Shown: positions 1-9,400 of the stretch, piece by piece
How positions within the stretch are numbered: the first letter of the stretch is position 1
Layout of the letters: each line of letters starts with the position of its first letter
Notes under the pieces: generated by a model
Database searches by the model: none
Told to the model about the DNA's origin: nothing
Seen by the model: the letters and a program-made list of their open reading frames with translations, nothing else
From: Tomocerus qinae
Taxonomy: Eukaryota; Arthropoda; Collembola; Entomobryomorpha; Tomoceridae
DNA: 64,000 nt
Direction of reading: 5' to 3'
Assembly (NCBI GenBank): GCA_020055645.1
Contig: CM034547.1
Span: forward strand, 33,610,909 to 33,674,908
Made by a program: the position numbers and the translations under genes

Positions 1-1246
1 TTGTGGGGCACAATGGACAAGAGCCTTTATAGTATAGGTTGGGCACAAATTGGTAGCTGGATAGAAAACACGGTGACATCATTATAACATACCACAACAG
101 AGATGTGAATTACACATAACATCACTTTGGTTGAATAGCTTTCTGCCTTTGGTATTGGCAGTGCCATAGTTATTTTGGCTACTTTCAACAACAAAGAGAA
201 GAGAGGACCTTGGGGCAAACTTGTCGAATTTTTTGTTGGCCCTCTTCTCTATTTTCCCCATCAGTCAATTCACAAGTTCAGCCATCAAAACGAGTTGAAT
301 TGGTGTCCCGACGCTTTTATTGTAACAATTCAATTCTCTGGAGATATGGTGAGAAACTTTTGTTCAATTTTATGACGGAGCTCAAGCTCAACTTGCCTCC
401 AATTCACCATGACTTCTATTTCTCTTCTTAAAAAGTATCACAGGGCACAGACACAGCTACAAACTTACGGTGCATTCAGTCACTCTGAATATAAAAACTT
501 TCGATAGAAGTGGAGTGGCAATTTGGAAGAATTCTAAATCGGATCTCACACTATCCTACTATTGATTCTCACATCAACTTTTTTCTCTAACTATGTATAT
601 GTTTATAGCTAACATTTTCTATTACACTTACTTAAATTCTTCCTAGGTATTCATACAACTATGATCTAATAATGCCAGACACATTGATAAAAACATACCA
701 CTCTATACAGAAACTAGTAGAATATACAAAAAAGTATATGATGAACTGTGTAGGAAGATTCGTTTAAAATTTTCAAAGCATCTGGTGACTCAAACTGACT
801 TAACTCATTTATGTTCATGAGACGACGATGTTCACTCACATTCTATCAACACCTTTCAGTTTGACTTACAATTCAATTATTCATATGAAATGAAAAGCCA
901 AGTCTATGCAATTCAATTGAACGTTTGCCCCATATAAATGCATTTCGTTTACGTGTGCAGAGACTATAATACCTTACGTAACACATCATCTATCACAATA
1001 TACATCTATATATAGAACTAACAGTATAATCTATTGTGTCATGGAAGGAATTGTAAAATTGTAATCTCATCATATTACTTAACACTTTATAGCTTTAATC
1101 TCACAGACAAATTATACAGACTAAAACACCTAAGACATAGATACATAGGTATATGTAGCAGAAAGTGTAATTGTAAAGACTCAATCAAGGATTGATAGTG
1201 AAACTCTAACCGACAGCAGATGATAATACGGTAGATAAAAGCAAAC

Positions 1247-1264
1247 GATGATGATGATGATGAT
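1247..1264. repeat. (GAT)6 microsatellite
   Basis: Six perfect GAT units, followed by an interrupted continuation. It lies in non-coding DNA. Confidence 0.9.
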
Positions 1265-2365
1265 AATGGAGATACAAAGATGAAAATGAAAACAGAAGGC
1301 AGCCGCTCGTATTCACTCCTCTTTAGCTCGATACCTTTTTTATATGTCTATATAATGTACAGATGAGTAATCTGTTCGGTACATGGTAGTACCTACAGGG
1401 TCTACCTTAGCTACTTAACAGCCGCGGCGTCCATTAGGCAGTTACATCATTAACTGAAAGAAAAGCAAGCAAAATGTTTAAGTCTGTTTAACTCTATACC
1501 AATAGGTATTAGTTTATGTTGGGCTCAACAGTGAAGTTGTGTCCGTCATCGCTTCGTCATTCTACTTTTATCTCCTTTTCTATGTCAATTCCTATTATTA
1601 TACCTTAACTCCTCTTTGTTATAAGAATGTACATTACAGTGGGTTAAAGAAGACACGTTACGCTAGACAAATTATGTTATAGTAGACGAGGAGCCTATTC
1701 TCTGCTTCGTCATCCTCATTTTCTCATCTTTTATGCCATGTGCTCCATAATTTTCACCGAGAAAAATTACAAGGTATGAATCCCTTAGATGAGTGTCCAT
1801 TCGTTTCCCCACAATTTAAAGTCATCGAAACGGCTATCAGCACTCTATCAACACTTTTCCACACACATTATACCCGTACCAACTATTATAGCAATACAAT
1901 GGAATGGATACGTAAATGATACATATTACTACACTGGAAAATAATACACAGCGATACAAATCGTGGATATTTGTCTTTTGTACACAAAGGCTTACAATAC
2001 AATGTAAAGTTTGTACCTAAGTTGCGCTTACCGCTTTACTGAACTGACTCTAAATAAATTGGAAACGGTTGACTTCCAAATCACTTCTTGCGTAACCATT
2101 GAAATAATCGTTTAGCTAAGAGTGAATCGGTCCATTATAAAATCCCGACAATAACCAGTAAATGCAGAAAATCGGTTCTAACAATAATACGAAAACATTT
2201 GGGAAAATTAAATCTTTTCAATGATTCTAAACAATAATGAAATTGAAATACAGTTCAAACAACAAAAACGGATTACTTGCACCCATTTTAATCTTGCATT
2301 TTAATATGTTTGATAACGACTACATTTTACAATGGACTATTAGATAACATTATTCACTTTCAGAG

Positions 2366-2380
2366 TAAATAAATAAATAA
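2366..2380. repeat. (TAAA)n microsatellite
   Basis: Short run of TAAA units (about 3.75 copies) in gene-free DNA. Confidence 0.7.
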
Positions 2381-3884
2381 AGGAAAATTCAAAGTAATCC
2401 TCAGAAGTATCGTTCTGTTTATTTTTCGCATGATACGCGGATGCAAGAATGAAAGAGACTCCTCGGGTGCCATTGATACTCTGCATTATGCAATCTGTAT
2501 AGATTGAAAATTCAAAAGGTATGCACTGCTCTGAATCATATACTAATAGCAATAAAAGATAAAATGTTTCTCTCGCATCATAATGATAACATTACACATA
2601 AGTAGAGGTAACTAAGGAGCAACAATGGGAGCACGAGCTTTCAATTTACAATGTATGTGGCATGTACCTGTGAACGTGTGGATAGAGTTTAGAGATTCTA
2701 CGTATTCATTTTCATCTGTCTGAACAGTTAAACATTTATAGTATGAGGAGCACCATTATCAAATCATCTCATTGTCAGTTTGTGCAACGCAACCCTAGGC
2801 GTCCATTGAACCATTATGTAGATAGTATGTTCAAAATATCAAATAGGTAGTTGCACGATGACTCTCAAACCTTTGAGTAGATATAATATCCACTAGATAT
2901 AGTAGAGATGATTTCACACTTGTAAAGTAAACGAAACTTTTTATAAGCTCACTTGATAAAGTTGCAAAGAGGGAAGAATGCGGGGCTGAAATTCAAAAGA
3001 GTTGAGGTAAGGCTCAACCAAAAGTAAACCACATACATCATATATGTAGCAATAGAGTCATAAGAGCACATGTAAAGAATACATTAATGAATAACACCCC
3101 GATGTGCTGACTGGTAGCTTACAAGTTCCATATCAATCCATCCAGGCGACCATAACTTACCTTCTCTTTATCAACTCTAACAAGAACCACTAGAACTCAA
3201 CGAAAATTGATTTACGGAGAAGAGTTGTATTAAATTGTTAAATAGAAGTCACAATACAAAAGGGAACATATACTTTTACACAACAAAGACTGAATTTGTA
3301 AAACACCCTTTTTACTACACAATGCCTTAGGTGAGGTGAAGTAGTGAAATTCAAATTCGATTTCAATTCCATGCCTATCATACTAATTGTGATGTGACGC
3401 GACGAATATTCTAACACAGGGACATAAAAATGGAGCACAATAGTCCTAGGCATATTATTATTATTGGTTTCGTTGATAGCAAGTAAGAGTTGGACTGGAA
3501 TTGGTAGATATTTCTATAAGACTATATAGGACGGGAAGATTAGTTGACAAAATCATATAGAAAGACTTGCACTTGAAATTCTAAAATTTTATTATCATTG
3601 AAATATGGAAATGAATTTGTTCGTGTCTACACTAGATATTATTCAAACTTATGTTTACTAGTGCGTTACTCTATCCTATAAAGTTGCATGCATCACATAA
3701 CGTATGCATGCACAGAGTTTCTAGTGCTTTTCCTCTCCTCATGCCCCTATTTTCAATTATCATGCAAATTCAGTTGCGGAGACAGGAAATTTTCAACTCC
3801 ATATTGGTAAACTATGGCAAACTTCCACTTTCCTCATCATACACTGTTACGGTCGGCACAGCAACGGACATTTTCTAGTTGTTT

Positions 3885-3903
3885 GGAACATTCTGAATGT
3901 TCC
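3885..3903 (+). promoter_or_regulatory. Palindromic heat-shock-element-like block in LTR U3
   Basis: The 19 nt GGAACATTCTGAATGTTCC form a perfect inverted repeat, 9-nt arms around one T. It contains GAAnnTTC twice, the half-site arrangement bound by heat-shock factor (alternating nGAAn units). The spacing is 5, then 4, then 5 nt rather than a strict 5. More GAA and TTC half-sites follow to about 3925. It sits about 60-80 nt upstream of the TATA box, and the same block recurs at 6131-6149 in the 3' LTR. HSF binding is inferred. A palindromic site for another dimeric factor is an alternative. Confidence 0.55.
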
Positions 3904-3934
3904 ATGGAATGTTGGAAGTGTTCCACGCTTGCTG

Positions 3935-3970
3935 ATTGGCTGATCTCCTCCCAGGATTTTGGTATAAATA
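3935..3970 (+). promoter_or_regulatory. Core promoter of element 1: inverted CCAAT box and TATA box
   Basis: ATTGG (CCAAT on the other strand) lies at 3935-3939 and TATAAATA at 3963-3970. By normal spacing, transcription should begin about 25-35 nt downstream, near 3990-4000. The same boxes recur in the 3' LTR at 6181-6185 and 6209-6216. Confidence 0.6.
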
Positions 3971-4188
3971 GCGACCATTTCCGCCATGAGAGCTCAGAGA
4001 TGATTTGCCTCTCATAGCGAGAAGTGGTCCGGGATTCTCTCTGAGAATGGACTTGCCTTGCTACTTGTACAACCGTGCCTATTTATTTGTCTGCATATTG
4101 CATTGAGCATAAATAGAGAATACGTTTGCATATTGCATCTAATCTATCGACAGTCAAGGAACCCGGGATATAACCGTAGTGTTATAAA

Positions 4189-4206
4189 TGGGGGCCGGTC
4201 CGACTT
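4189..4206 (+). other. Primer-binding site, tRNA-Pro-like
   Basis: The 18 nt begin TGGGGGC, 2 nt after the 5' LTR. Against the known tRNA-Pro primer-binding site (TGGGGGCTCGTCCGGGAT, as in murine leukaemia virus), the first 14 positions match at 12, with two adjacent mismatches at positions 8-9. A 3' end with C before CCA is characteristic of eukaryotic tRNA-Pro. This placement supports the 5' LTR boundary. The host tRNA sequence is not available to confirm the pairing. Confidence 0.6.
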
Positions 4207-5033
4207 GGCTTGTACGACAAAAATTACGTATTATGATTGGTGGCTCAGTCTGACTTGGTCTGTACTGCTCTACATTATTTTCTAATTCGAGAGGGGCTGA
4301 CTGCTGAAGTAACTTTATGTGAAAGGCACCAGTTTTCTTCCAGAGAATTAGTATAATGTCAGAGCCTGTGAGTACTTGTGCAATATTATGCATTGACCAA
4401 ATGCCACCACATACTAATGCAATACTGCTCCACATAAAATTACTGCTAAACTATCGAAGTTCTCTTGGAAATAAATATTAAAAATCCAATGAATTGGCAA
4501 ATCTAACACTATCTATTGATGAAAAATTGAAATTTTAATGAACTAAAGAATCTCTGGTCTAAAATACTACCGAGCCGAAAATATTCATGTTAAATGCAAA
4601 TGGAAAATGAAATTATGGATTAAATTTATAATAGATGTCACTACTGATTGCGATTGGAAGCAAGCCAGTGTAATAAAATCAAAATATCTTCCATCTTTGA
4701 AATGCTAATACCAAGATGATGGATAAATCAAAAGACACTACCCTCCGGGAGTAGATGAAAGAATATCTAAGTTTCTGCAAATGCATTTTGTAAAAATTGA
4801 AATATCCCGCAGTTTTAAGTCCGAGCAGAACGAACTCTAACAAAATGATTTAAAAATTGAAGAACAAAAATATTTGTACTCTCCTCGTCAGATGAAAATA
4901 AATTACTACTAACAACGAAGTTACTGACGAAAGTTATAGTATAATTACGAAGAAAAATATGATGCCACAATGTTGATGGGAATCCTTCACCTATCTCATT
5001 ACTTAAAAAAGTTAAAGATGGTATAGGCCAACG
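4207..5033 (+). other. 5' internal region of element 1, no recognisable gag
   Basis: This is where gag would be expected, but it holds only very short open frames, such as a 41-codon one starting at ATG 4356. No zinc knuckle (CCHC) or capsid-like segment was seen. It is best read as non-coding leader or a deleted gag-pol remnant. Confidence 0.5.
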
Positions 5034-5782
5034 ATGTTTGCTAATGAAGGTGAACCTACGGGGAAGGGAGTATTCTACAGTTGCATTGGAATGAAGGAAA
5101 TATTGAATGTCTCTATTTTGGATAGTACAGGACAGATCATATGCAGTAAACCAAATAAGTCATCATGGGATAAGAATGAAAATTTGGTGCATAATGATTA
5201 TTGTCGCGTTGACTGTTCGAAATTGCCATCCATCACCAATATTATCTATGAAATCACTGTCATCTGTAGGACTAATACCCCGAATTCTGCCGTACTAAGT
5301 TGATCAACAGTAAGATTGCGGTCAGTAATTATGAATATATATCTGAAGTGAATAAGTTTCTGAAATGGAAACAGCGTGAAAGCTTAAAGTAGCGCATGGA
5401 GATTGATACTATTGAAGAATTACAATGGAATAGAATAAGAAATAGACAGCCGTGTCTAAATAGGATAAGTGATGACCGTGTGTCGGTGCACTGTAACTGG
5501 AGAGCCCAAAATAACTTTTGAACTAACAACTGGAGGAAAAGAAATCATTTTGGAGGAGGGGGTGATGTTCTATGAATAACTACTCTGAACTTTGCATTTT
5601 CATTCGGATTACTGGCCATGATTTGTTTTGGAATTTCGCAAAGACTTACTGAAGGGCTAGGCGTCACATTCGCCTGCGGATTTAAATCTGTTTGGAATTC
5701 TGTAGAGGACTGGGTGTCACATTCACCCGACTGGATGCAGTTATTGCAACTGCAGGAAACTGGATATTTTTTGGAGGACTAG
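5034..5782 (+). pseudogene. Decayed ORF in element 1, unrecognised, with a hydrophobic segment
   Basis: An 89-codon ORF (5034-5303) is followed, in a different frame, by a stretch whose conceptual translation stays protein-like from about 5290 to the stop at 5780-5782. That second frame is broken by TAG at 5390-5392, TGA at 5519-5521 and TGA at 5573-5575. After the last of these, about 20 mostly hydrophobic residues (5576-5638) look like a membrane segment, followed by a short polar, tryptophan-containing tail. A position near the 3' end plus a membrane segment would suit an env-like third ORF, but no family was recognised and other origins are possible. The breaks mean it cannot make a full product as it stands, which agrees with a non-autonomous element. 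Confidence 0.35.
5552..5569 (+). repeat. Upstream duplicate of the polypurine tract and LTR start
   Basis: The 14 nt GAGGGGGTGATGTT at 5556-5569 recur exactly at 6081-6094, where they span the true polypurine tract and the first 4 nt of the 3' LTR. The upstream copy has a similar purine lead-in but no LTR follows it. Confidence 0.6.
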
Positions 5783-5800
5783 GTGTCACATTCACCTCAT
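5650..5800 (+). repeat. Three degenerate direct repeats around a GTCACATTC core
   Basis: The motif GG(C/T)GTCACATTC(G/A)CC occurs near 5657, 5710 and 5782, each time after a purine-rich lead such as GAGGACT. The copies are spaced about 53 and 71 nt apart, and their flanks are loosely similar. Each core has short complementary ends (GGTG/CACC). The function is unknown. Confidence 0.6.
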
Positions 5801-6077
5801 CGGATATTTCACTTTCGATCAGTGTGATGTCTACCAAATTACTGTTTATACACAGGACACATGATTTCTTATTGTACTACACTTTGATACACTTTTATCA
5901 TTTACTAATTTTTAAGTTTTTCATTAACTACTTACCTTTTATATAGGTTAATTACTTTTCTAAAATTGTAAACATGTCATTATTGGTTGTAAAATGTAAA
6001 ATTGCTAATTGATTTTCTTGAATTTGTAAAATAAAATTGTATGTAGGTCTTTTTCGATGAGTGAACTCCCACATTTT

Positions 6078-6090
6078 GGGGAGGGGGTGA
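6078..6090 (+). other. Polypurine tract of element 1
   Basis: G-rich run directly abutting the 3' LTR start at 6091, the expected place for plus-strand priming. Its tail TGATGTT is shared with the upstream copy at 5556-5569. Confidence 0.75.
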
Positions 6091-6432
6091 TGTTACGGTC
6101 GGCACAGCAACGGACATTTTCTAGTTGTTTGGAACATTCTGAATGTTCCATGGAATGTTGGAAGTGTTCCACGCTTGCTGATTGGCTGATCTCCTCCCAG
6201 GATTTTGGTATAAATAGCGACCATTTCCGCCATGAGAGCTCAGAGATGATTTGCCTCTCATAGCGAGAAGTGGTCCGGGATTCTCTCTGAGAATGGACTT
6301 GCCTTGCTACTTGTACAACCGTGCCTATTTATTTGTCTGCATATTGCATTGAGCATAAATAGAGAATACGTTTGCATATTGCATCTAATCTATCGACAGT
6401 CAAGGAACCCGGGATATAACCGTAGTGTTATA
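6091..6432 (+). repeat. 3' LTR of element 1
   Basis: Second 342-bp terminal repeat; it reads identical to 3845-4186. It carries the same palindrome (6131-6149), inverted CCAAT box (6181-6185) and TATA box (6209-6216), and is followed by the ACAC duplication at 6433-6436. A promoter here could drive transcription into the right-hand flank. Confidence 0.95.
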
Positions 6433-6436
6433 ACAC

Positions 6437-9400
6437 ATAACATCCTATATAACGACATCACAGTCACTACACCAGCAACCGCCAATCCAATGTAATGTAA
6501 AGCAGTTTGTCTGTATTATTGTGATGTGGTTTACCAGTCATCTTTCTTATGTCACTTTTCAGTACTTACATTTGCCTACTCCCGTTCAAGGACAGGCTTC
6601 TATAGAATACAAGCAACCTTCAACTCATCATACCTAGTCAAACAAGGCAGAGAGTCAACTGAATAAAGTCAAACCAAATCTCTCAATGTCTTATCAATAT
6701 TCCGCATCGCATCGTCCACGAAAATGTCAAATATGACTTGACTCAATTCAAATATCAAAAGTAAGGCTCGGCCCTTCAACAAATTGTACGAATGGAAATT
6801 TTTGTTTGAAACTCACGAAACAGTGCGACTACAAAACTCTGAAATAAAAAAAGAATACAAACACTTTTACGAATATATTTACATATCCCTTATATCTATA
6901 CTCGAACAATGAGCCTGAAAATGAAATCGAATGCATCAAACTGTGAAGGCAGATATAAAATGAAGAAATGTAGAAAACGCGTACAACCATGAAAACAAAC
7001 ACGGAGACCGTCTTGTCGATATTGTCGAACACGAGGACAGACACACTGAGATTTCCATTTTCTATATTTTTTCACTTTCTTGTTTATTTCAACAAACTAT
7101 ATAGACCCTCACTTCGTGTGTGTTACTGCATTACTATTTCCTACACTTTATGGTTAGGACTGTAAATATATGAAAAGCAATATCCTCCTTTCCTACGTGC
7201 ATAATATTTTTAGTGGATACTTGCTTCCTTCTATTACATACATAAATACACTATCTATGCATGTGCGTAGCTTTACATTCATAAAGCTGAATTACACAAG
7301 ACGATCTTCTCTTTCCATTCAATATGTCAGGAAATATATTTTATCCTATTTTACATAACACGTAGTAAAATAACTGTACTGGAGTTTCTAGTTTATATAC
7401 CTACACATGTAATTCAATATTCAATCTCGGTGCATTTTCTCATGTCAAAGCTTCATTTTGGCTTAGCTACTCCAAAATTTCAAAGCACAATTGCTTTTCC
7501 CTGATCCAGGGTATCTTTCTTATGTATGAGTTGTTTGTGGCTGGTAAATTATTGCTATACATAGTTTTTACTGATTACATTTTAATTAATATGAATGCCA
7601 ACGAAAACTTAAGTTTAGTTTAGTCGAAAGTTATTATTGAATTTAATAGTGACAATTATGTTCCTCATTTATTTGAGCATATCAATTGAATAAGGAACTA
7701 CATTCAAACATTAAAAGTATAATTTTAGTTAGTACCATTTAGCTCCAGCCTTCAAAGCTGTATCAGTTCATAACAAAAGGCATTCCTCTTCATAGCTTTG
7801 ATTAACAAGTGAGAAATGAAATGAACAAGGGAGTTTCAAGTGGAAGAATGGAGAACAATGAAAGTGTCAAGATTGTCACAACCAAATATGTCCCTACTTG
7901 AATATGCTTAGAATCTTGTTTCAAACGTAATGTCAACTGAAGACAAAACAAACGGTGATAGTTTGCTCACATTCTTCACACTACATTACTTAACAAACAA
8001 AAGTTTGAAGTATATTTTATCAAAACATTTACAATCCAATTCCCATACATGTAAACCACAGCATTCAAGGGCCGTGTTTGTTGTTAAATATGTTCCTAAA
8101 TTTCTAAAGGGTTACTAACAATATAAAATACTACAGACGTATTTTTGTTTAGATTAGACAGAAGTGATTGTGCGCCTGCTTCGTCTTTCTTTCTAAATCA
8201 TGATAATTTTTATGGTGTAAGTTTCAAAAGGAATTAATTATCGAGGTAAAAATTCCAGATCTAATTCAGCAATATATTATGAATCTTTAAAATATCAAAG
8301 TACTGTGAAGTGTTTACTGCAGGTAGGTGTATAATCGGATACGTTGAAAGTACTTAATCATTTCATTTCAGGATAAGAATTAAATCTCTGTCTGTTTTAA
8401 TTTCATTTGCAGAGTTGCTTGTATCCTTGTCGTATGCTCTGTACCGTAGCTGTGTGTGCATTTTGCTTTGTCGTCAGCTGCATGGTAATGAGGATGAGAC
8501 CCAATTAAAAAGTAGGCGCAGTGCATCCAATCAAATCCTATCTATTCTGCTCCCTTTCCTTTGCTCCTTTGTGATTTAGTTTAACTTTGTACGGATATAA
8601 TACTTGGGTATACATATAATTCCATACTTCTCTCCGGGCATCTATACATGTCTTCATATCCCTTTTATATTCAACTCCCAAACCACCCAGTCTGATATTA
8701 TATTCTCTGTTTCGACATATAGTATGTGTAGTTCAGTTTTGCATCTTCATCGAATACACAGTCTTTTTTTAAATGCATGGAGCAGATCGACTTTACAAAA
8801 TAAAATGAATGAATGAATAAGTAATGTAATTTGAAGACATGAGGGGCTCCTTTAATATCTTACTTTTCTCGCAGCTCCATTCTTTATTCTGCTCAACACA
8901 CTTTAACTTCTTTTAAACGTTTTCCTCTTACACATCCCAGTCTAGCTACTTCATTATCATATCATCACCAGATACCTCATACCTAGACACCATGTCTAAT
9001 ATAAATATTGAAGATGAAGACTGACTTTGCTCTAGATATAACTCAGCTTGTCTCTCAGTTCGTGGAATTTAATGCTCTACGAGTTTCGCCTAATTCAACG
9101 CATTTTTAAGTGAGTCAACACTTTTCCCGGCTGGATTATTATGTTACCACGTAACAAAGTAGTCAATTCTTTCTTCATGCCTGTCAAAGGGTTCTGAGGC
9201 CGGAAATCTAATTAATCATTCAAACAAACGGCTGAAAGTACTTTCATATCTGTATAGATGTGCATAATTTACTGGAATTATTGTATACATTTCCTACATA
9301 TTCGACAGCATGCATTTTGTAAAATGATATTTTATTTTACTTATACATACAATTGAAAAATAAATGTTCACGTATGCACATTTGCATCACATGCTCAATC

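Larger units (their letters stand above)
1..3840. other. Non-coding stretch left of LTR element 1
   Basis: No gene could be supported here. The open frames are 60-75 codons long, on both strands, without recognisable motifs or codon structure, as expected by chance in AT-rich DNA. The only repeats seen are a (GAT)6 run at 1247-1264 and a short (AAAT)n run at 2366-2380. No tRNA-like B box or rRNA segment was seen. Confidence 0.6.
3845..4186 (+). repeat. 5' LTR of element 1
   Basis: First copy of the 342-bp terminal repeat, beginning TGTTACGG and ending GTGTTATA. It reads identical to the copy at 6091-6432. In order it holds the palindromic heat-shock-like block (3885-3903), an inverted CCAAT box (ATTGG, 3935-3939) and a TATA box (3963-3970). 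This is the order of a polymerase II promoter, so U3 probably ends near 3990-4000. The 66-67-codon ORFs that run through it are chance frames repeated in both LTRs. Confidence 0.95.
3845..6432 (+). mobile_element. Non-autonomous LTR retrotransposon (element 1), complete
   Basis: A 2,588-bp element bounded by two direct 342-bp repeats that read identical (3845-4186 and 6091-6432). The 4-bp duplication ACAC sits immediately outside both ends (3841-3844 and 6433-6436). The 5' LTR is followed after 2 nt by a tRNA-Pro-like primer-binding site, and the 3' LTR is preceded by a G-rich polypurine tract. The 1,904-bp interior is far too short for gag-pol. It holds only short ORFs and one decayed coding stretch, with no reverse transcriptase, RNase H or integrase. 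A 4-bp duplication fits Ty3/gypsy or BEL/Pao families; the sequence does not decide which. Identical LTRs mean a recent insertion, so with no pol the element was most likely copied by another element's enzymes. The LTRs begin TG but end TA rather than CA, which is slightly unusual. Confidence 0.93.

Noticed and set aside
5329-5529. 66-codon minus ORF inside element 1
   Set aside because: It lies opposite the protein-like plus frame of the decayed ORF and has no support of its own.
8801-8820. GAATGAATGAATAAG tract as a LINE 3' tail
   Set aside because: No LINE reverse transcriptase or endonuclease sequence lies upstream and no target-site duplication was found. It is most likely a simple repeat.
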